From: Prorocentrum cordatum
Taxonomy: Eukaryota; Sar; Dinophyceae; Prorocentrales; Prorocentraceae
DNA length: 64,000 nt
Assembly (NCBI GenBank): GCA_963575745.1
Contig: CAUYUJ010014330.1
Span: forward strand, 231,116 to 295,115
Reading direction: 5' to 3'
This document shows positions 33,066-42,628 of the stretch, piece by piece (position 1 is the first letter of the stretch; each line of letters starts with the position of its first letter). Below the pieces are notes generated by a model. It was not told the DNA's origin. It was given only the letters and a program-made list of their open reading frames with translations, and made no database searches. The translations under genes were made by a program, and so were the position numbers.

Positions 33066-33290
33066 TCGGCCTGCCCCCCTCCTCGTGGGCCGCGGCGGCG
33101 GAGCGCAGGGCGCCGCGGGGGGTCCCCCTCCGCCCCCCTCTCGCCCCCCTCCGCCCCCCCAAAGGCGGCGCAGGGGCAGCAGCGCGCCGCGCTGCTGGAG
33201 GCAGCCTCCCTCCTCCCCTCCCCCCGCTCGCCTCCCGGGGTGCCCTGGGGCCCTGGGGCGGCGGCTCGCCTTCCTTCGAAAGAAGAACTT

Positions 33291-33414
33291 GGCATCGCTC
33301 GGACGTGCATTTTTCCTTCGGCGAGGACCATCGAGGAGCATCCTCGACCATCTGGCGAAAAAACCACGCACGAAACCGAAAAAAACACAGGGAGTGGACG
33401 TCCGAGCGATGGCC
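33291..33414. mobile_element. Palindromic element family E, copy 2
   Basis: GGCATCGCTCGGACGTGC at the left is inverted as GGACGTCCGAGCGATGGC at the right. The interior matches E copy 1 at AAAAAACCACGCACGAAACC. Both flanks carry the same ~38 bp (GGGGCGGCGGCTCGCCTTCC, TTCGAA), at about 33255-33283 and 33438-33466. Confidence 0.8.
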
Positions 33415-33477
33415 AGCGGGTGCTCTGGGGCCCCGGGGGCGGCGGCTCGCCTTCCTTCGAAGGAAGAAGCGATCGCC

Positions 33478-33640
33478 ATGAACACAAACTTTTGGCGCTC
33501 CGCGCGGATTTCTTGGATCCGCGCTGGGCCCCCACCGGCGGCGCCTCGGGCGCCGCCCCTTGGCGCGCTCCGCGCGCCTGGGAGGGGGGTCCAGCGCGGA
33601 TCCAAAAAACCCGCGCGGCGCACCAGAAGTCTATGTTTAT
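33478..33640. mobile_element. Foldback element family D, copy 2
   Basis: The left arm CACAAACTTTTGGCGCTCC, GCGCGGATTTCTTGGATCC; the right arm GCGGATCCAAAAAACCCG, CGCGGCGCACCAGAAGTC, TATGTTTATGG. The centre is GGCGGCGCCTCGGGCGCCGC. It lies 64 bp after element E, the same order as at 3387-3612. Confidence 0.75.
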
Positions 33641-33843
33641 GGCTTTGTTCCTTCTTCTAGGAAGCCCTGAGGTACACCCCCAGGGGGCTTATTCGGACGC
33701 ACCCCTATCGACGATGGACGCCCCCCCTCTTGTAGATCCCAGGGATGGACCCCAAGCCATTAGCCCGTTCGACACACCCCAAGAAGCCTGGGATGGGTGT
33801 CGACAGATTCCCTGTCATCCTCCTCCCTCCCTCTTCATCCTTC

Positions 33844-34015
33844 TGGGCCTCCCAGATGGGGTCCAAGCAGATGGGGTCGGAGGGTCCTGCCACATCGCCG
33901 ATGCATGGGCAATGCGGCTCGATGCGGGCTCCACGCTGGCGTCGCCGGTGCATTGACGATGCATCGGCGATGCCGTGCGATCCTCCGACCCCCTCTTCTC
34001 GGACCCATCCGGGAG
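33844..34015. mobile_element. Foldback/TIR element family H, copy 2 (complete)
   Basis: The left arm GGCCTCCCAGATGGGGTCC, GGGGTCGGAGGGTCCTGCC, ACATCGCCGATGCATGGG. The right arm, in inverse: CATCGGCGATGCCGTGCG, ATCCTCCGACCCCCTCTTC, GGACCCATCCGGGAGGCC. The arms are about 60 bases each with a handful of mismatches, and the loop about 50. Confidence 0.8.
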
Positions 34016-34390
34016 GCCTCTATCTTGCTCCTCTCCTCTTCTCTCTCTATCTTTCTCTCTCGCTTTCCTCTTCATCCTTCCATCTCCCCTCCTCCTTTTC
34101 TCACTCCTCCTGCCCCCCATCCCCGCCTCTCCCTCCTCCCCTCCTCATCCTTTCGTCCCCTCCTCCGTTGCTCCCATCCTTTCCTCTTGTTTCTCCTCCT
34201 CTTCATCAATTCTGCTCCCCTCCTCCCCTCCTCCTTTCCTGTCCCATTTCTTCTCGCCCCCCCCTAACCTCACGGGCCACGGTGCCTCTGGTCGACGCCG
34301 CCGCCGCCGCAGGCCGTGCCAGAAGGGAATGGCTTCGTCTCCTCGGTGGTTTCGAGCTCAGCATCGGCTCTGGTACCGTGGAGACCCATT
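34016..34390. other. C/T-rich intergenic DNA
   Basis: Irregular CTCCTC/TCTTC-rich sequence to about 34260, then a (GCC)n patch. No gene. Confidence 0.5.
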
Positions 34391-34391
34391 C

Positions 34392-34643
34392 GGGTTGACC
34401 CAAAAGGGGGCCCAGCGACAAGGGGGCGGTGCAATAGATTTGGTGCAATAGATTTGTAGGGTTGCAATACATTTGAGGCGTGCAATACATTCCAGGGCGC
34501 AAATGTATTGCTGGATTGTCGCGTGCAATGCGTTCGTTGCAATACAATGCAATACAATTTTCCGGCGCAATACATGTGCAATTTGATTTGCCCCAAATCT
34601 ATTGCACCACCCCCTTGCAGCTGGACCCCCATTTGGGTCACCC
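34392..34643. mobile_element. TIR element K with ~52-bp arms
   Basis: The left arm GGGTTGACCCAAAAGGGGGC, CCAGCGACAAGGGGGCGG, TGCAATAGATTTGG. The right arm read in reverse: GGGTGACCCAAATGGGGGTC, CAGCTGCAAGGGGGTGG, TGCAATAGATTTGGGG. The interior is an unusual run of GCAATACAT/GCAATAGAT half-repeats in both orientations. The whole is 252 bp, non-coding, single copy in this window. Confidence 0.8.
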
Positions 34644-35129
34644 AAACCCATGCCAAGAAACACCCTGCCTGCCTCAAAGGGTCCCCTGGGCTTCGATGGT
34701 TGTGCGATGGAGAGCGCGACAGTCACACGCAAAAAAACCATGGTCGCCCTGGGGTCTCAGGGCTGGGTCTCTTGTGGAAGGTTTCTTGTGATCGAGCCCC
34801 AACTGCATGTGTTGGAGGGCCAAGTCGATCTGCTTCAAGAAACCAAAATCCCAGGCCTATGCCAAACAACACTCTCACTGTCTAGCCTCGGGCGTATATG
34901 GCACATCTGGCTCCTCTACATATATAGAGACACACTCGGGGTGGATGCGTCTATAGACCACGCGGGCGTTACGCTCAACGCGCTACAAGGTCGGAGAAAG
35001 GATCTATCCGTGCTAAACCCCGTTTTATCCGACGTGCTTGTGAGCTTAATTCGGCTTGAGGTGGATCGGGGTGGATCGGGGGGGGTCGGGTTGACAAGGA
35101 CAAATGCGGAGGGTAGATGGAATTGTTGA
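34644..35129. other. Intergenic, no supported gene
   Basis: Looks unique. A 175-aa open frame covers it in frame 3 but has no motif, no plausible context and a low-complexity end. Not called. Confidence 0.35.
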
Positions 35130-35600
35130 TGTTTGTTGAGAAGAACGGTTGAGAGGATGATACGGCGTTTCGAGGGTGAATGTGGATGAGGAGGGTTGAG
35201 GAGAGTTGAAGAGGAAGTTTGAGGCGGAGGGTCAAGGATGAGTGGTGGAGAGACGGGTTGGAGGTGAGCGTTGGTGATAAGCAGCGAGGGGGCGTGAGGA
35301 GCATGGAGGTGAAGGAGGAGAGTTGAGGATGAGGGCTGATGAGGCGGATGATGTTGAGTCTTCGTGGTCCTTCCTCATCAGTCCTCCTACCAACCCTCAT
35401 CCGCGGTTCTCCTCATCCCTCAACCATCCTCATCAACCCTCTTGCTTCAACCTCTTCAGCATCGTCTCGCCTCCAACCATCCTCATCAGCATTCCTAACA
35501 AACCGTCGTCCCGAGCCCTCCCGAACCCTCCTTCACAACCATCGCCATCCTACTCCATTCTCCTCCTGCCTCCTCCTCATCCACCCTCTTCCCCCTCCAA
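35130..35600. repeat. Inverted pair of GTTGAGGA / TCCTCAAC minisatellites
   Basis: 35130-35350 is built of GAGG, GTTGAGGA and GAGGATGA units. From 35370 to 35600 the same vocabulary appears inverted (TCCTCATCAACCCTC, CCATCCTCATCAGC). The switch occurs in a ~20-base spacer around TTCGTGGTCC. Confidence 0.7.
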
Positions 35601-35639
35601 CTTCATATTCCTCACCAACCCTCCAACAAAAGCCTTTCG

Positions 35640-36074
35640 CGGATCGTGCATGCCCCAGGTGTTCCTCCACCTACGGTCCCGGCGGGTACGTTCGCATTGG
35701 GTCCTTGCCCAATTGGGCACACGTCTGACGCCGATTGTGCCCCATCTCGATTTCAGCGCGCCTTTTACGCGCTTGCTCCGCAGCCCTCTATTCGCACTAC
35801 GGGTTGGCATATTGTGGATGAGGAAATGGCCGGGCTCACACAGGGTCGGGCCCTTCGCCAGAACAATTGTAACCTTTCCCTGCTCGCGACTCATGCCTTC
35901 GATCATCGACCCACCCGTTCCATACCCCGTATCTTCCATTCATCCCTTCTCTACCCGCCTCTACCTGCATCCCCCACTTCCTCCTCCGCCATTTCCTTCG
36001 CTACCAAGCATGGGTCACCCAGATTTGTCGATCACTGGCATAGATCGGAATGGTTATGTGCCTGGTGCGGATAG
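35640..36074 (+). pseudogene. Coding-like fragment, unrecognised
   Basis: Frame 1 encodes GPCPIGHTSDADCAPSRFQR and then TTGWHIVDEEMAGLTQGRAL with varied composition, unlike nearby repeats. Just upstream frame 2 or 3 gives CPRCSSTYGPGG. A frame change near 35700 would join two Cys pairs (CPRC, then CP...H...DC). It may be an exon or pseudogene of a dinoflagellate protein. No start, stop or splice site is convincing. Confidence 0.3.
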
Positions 36075-36475
36075 TTGAGGATGCCTGGGGTTAGATCAAT
36101 CGTTCAACGATCAAGCGATCCATACACCATCAATGTACTCCCCGCTGCGATCACACAACACATGAATCGGCAGGATCGTCGGATCGATTGGACGGCAGCA
36201 GGCGGGCCTCTCAGGACGCCGTGCCTTTTCTCAACGTGGACCTCCCAGTAGGTCTCGGCGCCTCACACTGGACCGCCTTTTCGTCTTGGGCTGTTGCTGA
36301 AGGGTCCCGTGGCCCCACCGGCCCAGCAGTGCTCAAGCTTTGCAGAGACGTGCTTCGTTTGGCGACCCCGCGCCGTTCCCGCCGGAGGGCTTCGTGCGGC
36401 GAATGCCGTCCCATCACCCCCCTGCTATCCGCGGCCGCCCTCCTGCTCCTTCCCCCCTCCTGCTGCCCGACGAGG

Positions 36476-36552
36476 TGGAGGAGGAGGAAGAGGAGGAGGA
36501 GGAGGAGGAGGAAGTGGAGGAGGGGGAGGAGGGGGAGGAGGAGGAGGAGGAC
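36476..36552. repeat. (GGA)n microsatellite
   Basis: Short GAG/GGA tract inside a frame that would encode poly-Glu (36340-36690). The flanking residues are unremarkable, so no gene is called. Confidence 0.8.
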
Positions 36553-36774
36553 AAGCCAGGTGCGCTCGCGTCATATCTGACATCCTACCCCTCCCTCCCA
36601 TCCCTTACCATGGCGCAGATCCCCTCTCTACTCGCACAGTCGGATGTCGAGCAGGACAATGATCCCGAAAGGGTACGCGATGCATTGTAGAACACGGCAT
36701 GGCGTGGCATAGAAGAGCACCGCGAAGCGTAGCATCAACCTAGCATTGCATTGCATGCCGTGGCATAGCACGGG

Positions 36775-36965
36775 AAATGACGCCAGCGCTGCAGCGGGAG
36801 CACGAGTCGAAACGAGCGGAAGCGCGGAAATGAGGCCAGCGCTGCAGCGGGAGCACGATTCGGAACGAGCGGAAGCACGGAAATGAGGCCAGTGCTGCAG
36901 CGGGAGCACGATTCGGAACGAGCGGGGCCCGAAAATGAGGCGGGCGCCTCAGCGAGAGCAGCATT
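36775..36965 (+). repeat. ~60-bp tandem repeat, 3 copies
   Basis: AATGAGGCCAGCGCTGCAGC, GGGAGCACGATTCGGAACG, AGCGGAAGCACGG start at about 36777, 36829 and 36885, with a diverged fourth end. Just before it, ATGGCGTGGCATAG-like units repeat at 36695-36775. Confidence 0.7.
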
Positions 36966-37089
36966 TTGGAAAAAATGCAGGCGAAAACCCAACTCCGGGG
37001 AAACCTGTGTTTAAGAAAACAGTGCGCGGGGGGGTGTCGGACACTTTCAAACCGTCATCAGGGGAAGAGGGAGAGTAGTATTCATATTG

Positions 37090-37347
37090 AGTAATTGTGG
37101 AGGAGGAGGAGGAGCAGGAGGAGGAGGAAGAGCAGGCAGGAGGAGGAGGAGGCGGATGAGGAGGAGGAGGAGGAGGAGGAGGAGGAGGAGGAGGGGGAGG
37201 AGTGGGACGAGGAGGAGGAGGAGAGGAGGAGAAGGAGGAGGGGGGATGAGGAGGAGGGGGAGGAGGGGAGGAGGAGGGAGGAGGAGGAGGAGGAGGAGCA
37301 GGAGGAGAGGAGGAGCAGGAGGAGCAGGAGGAGCAGGAGCAGAGGAG

Positions 37348-37388
<41 letters not shown>

Positions 37389-37413
37389 AGGGAGGCAGGC
37401 AGGCAGGGCAGGG

Positions 37414-37503
<90 letters not shown>

Positions 37504-37670
37504 AGAGAGGAAGAGGAGGAGGAGGAGGAGGAGGAGGAGGAGGAGAGGAGGAGGAGGAGGAGGAGGAGGAGGAGGAGGAGGGGGAGGAGTGGGAGGAGGA
37601 GGAGGAGGAGGAGGAGGAGGAGGAGGAGGAGGAGGAGGAGGAGGAGGAGGAGGAGGAGGAGGAGGAAGGG
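37090..37670. repeat. (GGA)n - (GGCA)n - (GGA)n composite microsatellite
   Basis: GGA-rich to about 37340, then (GCAG)n/(GGCA)n from 37342 to 37505 with two short breaks, then nearly pure (GGA)n to 37668. The tetranucleotide block is the only one of its kind in the window. Confidence 0.95.
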
Positions 37671-37989
37671 TCAGGAGGGCTTCCCGGGCCACCAGGGCGC
37701 GCGGGCGCATCGCCTATGCCGGAAAATTGTCCTCCCGGCACGTGCGTGTTTCCCGGGCTACCACCGTCGACGGGCTGCCTTTGCTTCGCGCACATGTTTC
37801 CCCAGCTACTGGGGCTGCGACGGACACATGTCGCTTGGCGAGGCGAGGCGGCCTGGGGCCGAAGATAAGAAGAAGTCGGCCCCTTGACACCGGCCAGACT
37901 TGCGAGGGGAGTCCACCAGGGGCGACGAGGGGCCCACAAAAATGCCCTCCCCGGCAGAAAACTGCAAAAACGGCCAACACAAATCTTCG

Positions 37990-38140
37990 AGGATAGGAGG
38001 AGGAGGAGGAGGAGGAGGAGGAGGAGGAGGAGGAGGAGGAGGAGGAGGCCGAGCAGGAGGTGGATGAGGAAGCGGGGGAGAAGGAGGAGGAAGCAGGAGG
38101 AGGAGGAGGAGGGGGAGGACGAGGAGGAGGAGCCCCGAGG
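37990..38140. repeat. (GGA)n microsatellite
   Basis: Pure at 37997-38048, then interrupted by GCA and GAC units. Confidence 0.9.
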
Positions 38141-38219
38141 CCTGGGCCCTGGCGGTGGCGGCGAGGGGCACCCGCCGCCACCAGGCAGCCCCAGCAGCGC
38201 CCAGAGAGACCTCGAGAGG

Positions 38220-38722
38220 TCCTCTAGGCGGGCCCGTCCCTCCACGGGAGGCATTTGCAAACTGAAGGGGCCTTGGACACACAACTAAATAGACAAAATA
38301 ACAAGATGTTCCATATGTTCCCATATTTTCTACGCTTTCGTCTTCCCCCACACTTCCCGTATTTTCCTGTATTTTCTTGGGAATCGACGAATGTGTGTTT
38401 TTCCCATCCTGACAAACATAGTCCAACAAAACTTAGTCTGGGGACGACTTGTTGATTAGTACTATTTTTGAATGTTTGTTGGGCCGTTTCTGATTGTGAA
38501 GGCCTGACGGCCCGTGCCGCCGACCCTGAAAGACATCGACGACGACCAGGAGGGGGAGGAGGAGGAGGAGGAGGAGGAGGAGAAGGAGTAGGAGGAACAG
38601 GAGGCGGAGATAAGGAGGAGGAGGAGGAGGAGGAGGAGGAGGAGGAAAAGGACTCCCCCCTGGGCCCCCTTTCTGATCTTTCGCCCAGAGGCCGCCTGTG
38701 GGAGGGCGTGCCCGACCTAAAG
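38220..38722 (+). mobile_element. Family A element, copy 8, with nested B and a microsatellite
   Basis: The left end (GGCGGGCCCGTCCCTCCACG, GGAGGCATTTGC) is at 38226-38257, then B in reverse orientation. The A core (CTTAGTCTGGGGACGACTTG) is at 38430, a (GGA)n expansion at 38545-38645, and the right end (CCGCCTGTGGGAGGGCGTG, CCCGACCTAA) closes at 38721. Confidence 0.75.
38258..38415 (-). repeat. Family B element, copy 3, nested in A
   Basis: Inverse of the copies at 29757 and 31131: TGAAGGGGCCTTGGACACAC, TTTTCCTGTATTTTC, GGAATCGACGAATGTGTG, TTTTTCCCATCCTGA. Inserted in the left third of its host A element. Confidence 0.75.
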
Positions 38723-38866
38723 ACATCCTCTAGTAGTCTGGCCCCGGGGGCCCCCTGCCGCCGGAGCGCCGGGCGGAGGCGAGCCTGGGCGAGGTGCTGG
38801 AGCGCCAGCGGGCCACCGCCAGCCGCGAGCGGGAGGCCGGCAGCGCCCGTGCCCCGCCCGCCCGCC

Positions 38867-39024
38867 TAGGCTGAAGTCGTGCGGGTGTCCCTCTACAGGA
38901 GGAGTATTCAACAATAGTCTGGGGACAATGTTTGTTTTTTTTCGCAATTTGTATGGAATATGTGTTGGCTGTTTTTAATTTTTCGCCCAGAATCCCCTTG
39001 TTTGGGGGGCACGCCCTGCCTAAG
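38867..39024 (+). mobile_element. Family A element, copy 9
   Basis: The left end GGCTGAAGTCGTGCGGGTG, TCCCTCTACAGGAGGAG and core ACAATAGTCTGGGGACAATG match the family. The right end CCCCTTGTTTGGGGGGCACG, CCCTGCCTAA is diverged. It stands about 80 bp before the split C element that hosts the copia insertion. Confidence 0.75.
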
Positions 39025-39105
39025 CCTTCGCCTCCCGCCGGTGCCGCCGCCGCCGCCCGTCATCAGCGGGGGGCGAGGCGGGGAGGCGAGAAGGAGAATT
39101 GCCAG

Positions 39106-39187
39106 TTTTCGGGGGTTGATAGACCTCCTACCCTGACACGTCGATTAGCGAATTGGCCGTTTCCGGTTCGCGAGAGGGCGTCGCGGC
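39106..39187 (+). mobile_element. Family C element, copy 3, left part
   Basis: TTTTCGGGGGTTGATAGACC, TCCTACCCTGACACGTCG, TTCGCGAGAGGGCGTCGCGG. It is interrupted at GCGGC (39183-39187) by the LTR retrotransposon and resumes at 48039. Confidence 0.85.
39183..39187. other. Target-site duplication, left copy (GCGGC)
   Basis: GCGGC directly precedes the LTR start TGTGGAATC. The identical GCGGC follows the 3' LTR at 48039-48043, and the uninterrupted paralogue at 20031 has it once. Confidence 0.9.
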
Positions 39188-39371
39188 TGTGGAATCATAC
39201 GGCTCCTGACTATGCAGCGTTCTCTGTGTTGTCTTTGCTGTCTGCACATGCTTGCATTTCTGACTGATGTACGTTTTGGCTCAAGCTATTTCTGTTTGCG
39301 CTGAGTGGAAAGCATTCTAGTCATATCGTCATATCATATTGCGATGGCCGCCTGAACCCGTCGTGCCCACA
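39188..39371 (+). repeat. 5' LTR (184 bp)
   Basis: Starts TGTGGAATCATACGGC and ends CGTCGTGCCCACA. Compared with the 3' LTR it has substitutions and small gaps, mostly in the first half and near 39330. It contains TTTTGGCTCAAG at 39274-39285, identical to the 3' part of the dinoflagellate spliced leader. Confidence 0.92.
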
Positions 39372-39499
39372 CTCATAGGCGGAACGTGGTTCACCAGACG
39401 ACTTCCGGCAAGGCCCTGGGAGGGTGCGTTAGAGGACAGTCTACAGATCTGCGGCAGGGCGAAGGCGGCCTACAGGGGTGCAAGGCCACACGACTAGCG

Positions 39500-40820
39500 A
39501 TGAGCCACTCGGATGCAGCTGTCCCAGCGGACAGCACAGTAGAAGGGCTTGCAGATGCAGACATAGACAAAATCGCGGGCAAGGTGGCTCAGATGATACG
39601 GGTGGGCACAGGATTTGCGCCGGCCTCCGCACCGCCAGAGGCTCGCCGAATCTCGAGGGGGTCGCCGGGCAAGAGCACGGCGCAACTCCCTCACACGAGG
39701 CAGGCTGACCCGTGGCGAGACGAGGCATGGAAGGAAGAGCAGAAGGCATATACCACCAAGACCGCGGGCGACGAGGACAGGCACGTCCCTCCGCCCATGA
39801 GGAAGGGATGGGCCGACCAACCTTGGCAACACCAGGCCTGGGACCATAATGACGTGTGGCACAAATGGAGCAGTCGTCGAGACGATTCATGGCAGAGTGG
39901 CTCCAGCTGGTGGCAGAGCTCTTGGACACAGCCCAGATCAGCGCCATCCTGGCCCGTTTGGGGGAAGTTTCGATTATGGAAGCAGTACGTGAAGCGCTGG
40001 AAGGCGGGCCTGCACCTGAGCGAGATGCAGACAGCAGACAGACTGCTGGAGGTCCTGCCCTGGGACATCCGGTTCACGCTTGAGGTCACGGGCAGCGAGC
40101 TGACAGCGGAGGTCGTCTTGCGCAGGATGGGCATTCGGTCTGGCGAGCGAGAAGATGACGATCTCTTCCGGACAGGCAGTGAGGCCATGCAGGGCACAGA
40201 GCGCAGGAAGGACGAGGACCTGAACACTTTTGCCGAGAGGGGCAGGCGTCAATTCGACAAGGCTAAGAGCATCGGAATGGAGAACCCGCCGAAGATCCAG
40301 GGCATGCCGTTGATGCAGGGCGCTCGACTCAACGAGCAAGGCCGCCAGAACCTCAAGAGTGTGACGAAGGGCTCGACGCTGAGTGAAGACATCCTCTGGG
40401 CGTTGCCGAAGCTGGACACAGGAGGGAATGCCTGGGGCGACCACAAGCAGTCTTCGCTAGTAAGCATGCACCAGGAGACGGCGCCCACTTCTCCTGAGCC
40501 TTTCGGGTCAGCGTCCGGATCTAACGAGGAGTCGATATTGGAGTGACCGCGCTGGGCAGACGAGCCTGACTTCGACGATGAAGCCATGATGCTCGTAGAG
40601 ATATCAGAGAAGGGCCTCGAGCAGTCAGAAGTGATCGACGCGCTTGCGCAGCTCGGGAAGACCGGGAAGACCAGGAAGGATTAATAACAGCTGAAGACGG
40701 GACTCAAGCGAGACCGAGGCTTCTGGCAGAAGAAGCGCAGACTCACGCCGTCGCAGCTGAAGCTGATCACGAAGTGCGGGAATTGCGGAGAAGTGGGTCA
40801 CTGCATGGCATAGGGAGCGC
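39500..40820 (+). pseudogene. copia gag with zinc-knuckle remnant
   Basis: Structural protein that packages element RNA. The Met at 39500 (MSHSDAAVPADSTVEG) is preferred over the earlier one at 39386, whose first residues look like leader translation. The Trp-rich linker (about 39700-39930) and the helical WGKFRLWKQYVKRWKAGLHL to LPWDIRFTLEV segment (39955-40085) resemble gag of dinoflagellate copia elements. TGA at 40544 ends the frame. The same frame continues past it and past a TAA at 40682 to KCGNCGEVGH (40772-40801), a CCHC zinc knuckle that lacks its last Cys and is followed by a TAG. It is therefore broken by at least three stops. Confidence 0.75.
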
Positions 40821-40970
40821 AAGAACCCCCATCGTCCTAGAGAGTAGGGCGATGGCAAGCGTTGGCCGCGGTCTGGAGGAGCTGAGGTCGAGGGTTTCAC
40901 GTTCGCGGCAGTCGAGGCGGACGACAACCCGGACAACGATATCAGTGGCATTACCGTCCTGGGCGGGGCG

Positions 40971-41525
40971 GTGCTGACGACGCTCAGGGAGATCGTCAAC
41001 AAGGAGACCAACCAGGCTGAGCTCACGCTGCTGAGCCTGGAAGACGGCCTGATCATCGTGGACAGCGGCGCCTCGCAGGCGATCATCGGACGCAGGGCCT
41101 TGACGGGGCTCGAGAGCGACCTGCTGCGCCGCGGACTCCGGACCAGCTGGGTCGAGAAGGGGGTTCAGACACCACGAGAACTCGGTGGGTCTGCTACAGC
41201 GGTCGGAGTCGCTGCGGTGCCCATTTCCATCAGTGGCAAAGGCGGGACCAACGAGTTCGTCGCGGCGGAGGAGGATCTACCCCCCCCCTTGCCCGGAGGT
41301 TTCCTCGAGCAGTTCGTCGCGGCGCTGGCCTACGAGAAGGAGCTTCTTCACCTGGGGAAGCTGGACTGCGAGACCGAGCTCCTTCGGATGGGGAAGTCCC
41401 ACCGAGGAATCTACATCAACGACTGGCGCGGGTCGAGGGCGGATGTTCTCCCAACCCGCGCGCCTTGCTTGCAGGTCTCAGCCCGGGCGTTTTCCGAGCC
41501 GCGACCGGAAATGGAAATGCGCTGA
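40971..41525 (+). pseudogene. copia aspartic protease
   Basis: Frame 3. IIVDSGASQAIIGR (about 41053-41094) carries the DSGA active-site triad of retroviral-type aspartic proteases, which cleave the polyprotein as a dimer. EEDLPPPLPGGFLEQ (about 41269) matches the family's second conserved region. A TGA at 41523 closes the frame. The gag frame is 2 and this is 3, so there is a frameshift or a lost ribosomal shift between them. Confidence 0.8.
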
Positions 41526-41777
41526 TTTGGAAAAACCATTCTGGGCCCATAAGGAACCCCGAGAGCCTCATCACCGACTCCAGCTGTCCAGACACCACTA
41601 ACGCCAGACCTCTACGAGACTCCGCGAGCCTCACTACCGACTCCAGCTATCCAGACCCCACTATCGCCTCCGATCTTAACCACGGCTCCCACCACGGCTC
41701 CAACCCCGCAGCTATCCTGGCTCAAACATCGAGCCACGCGTCACATCCACGTCCACGACGACGTCTGTCTCGAGAAG

Positions 41778-42341
41778 ATGCGGGGCTGCGAGGGCCCAGA
41801 CATCGCGGAGAGAGCCAGTCTCCAGTGGCTCTGGCTTGTCCGTGCCAGGGCGATGCGGCTGCAGGTTCTCGTGGATCAGTTCTACACTCAGGGCAAGCTC
41901 GGGAAGCTGTTCCCAGGAGAGGAGATACGTCAGAGATTGCTGGAGGACCCCAAGATGGTGGATCAGCTCCACGAGTACCGGGCCCCGATGACGAAGCCCT
42001 TGGCGGACGGCTCGGCGCCCTGGACGCAGTGCGCACACCGCCCCAGGTGGTTCGCGATCTTCTACAACCAGCACGGGAACCGAGAGCAGTGCAGCAAGTG
42101 CAGGGCGAGGTCGTCCTACCAGGAGGTCGGGTTCCGCGGGGTCGGCCACCAGCAGACGACGGCGTCGGAGTTGCGGAAGATCGACAAGCACCAGCTTCCT
42201 CGCGACGTCAGGCAATTGAGGTCGACAGCGCAGGAGGCCCAGCTCCGGCTCCTGGCAGGCACGTGGCGACGGCGCCGAACGACGAGAACACGTGGTCCAG
42301 TTTCAACATGGAGCCTCCACCTCCGTGGGCCATGGAGATGA
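41778..42341 (+). pseudogene. copia Cys/His zinc-binding region
   Basis: In frame 3, TQCAHRPRWFAIFYNQHGNR followed by EQCSKCRA (about 42025-42110) forms a C-x-H ... C-x2-C module. Such a module lies between protease and integrase in dinoflagellate copia polyproteins, as far as I recall. The following low-complexity hydrophilic part is read in frame 2 (MEPPPPWAMEMMRGL, 42308 on, to the stop at 42608), so another indel lies near 42250. Confidence 0.55.
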
Positions 42342-42628
42342 TGAGGGGGCTCTCTGCAGCAGTGACCGAAGCGATGTCAGCGTCCACGGGGCCGATGACG
42401 GAGGCGCTGCGCCAGCAATCTGCGACGCTCTCGCACATGATGAACACGATGCAGCAGATGGGGTCAGAGTCTGCGGCCGCCGGGAGGGGCTCGGCACTCG
42501 GACCTCCGGCGTCAACCGGAGGTTCGCCGCCGACAGCAGCCGGGACATCAATCGACCGCGGATTCACCGTGGTGGAGCCCCCAGCGGACAACGACACGAA
42601 GGACATCTGAGAGAGAGCGGGGCGCTGC

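Noticed and set aside
34602-35129. 175-aa plus-strand frame
   Set aside because: It starts inside the right arm of element K and has no motif.
39386-39499. Upstream Met for copia gag
   Set aside because: The 38-residue extension directly follows the LTR and looks like translated leader; the Met at 39500 is the better start, although either is possible.
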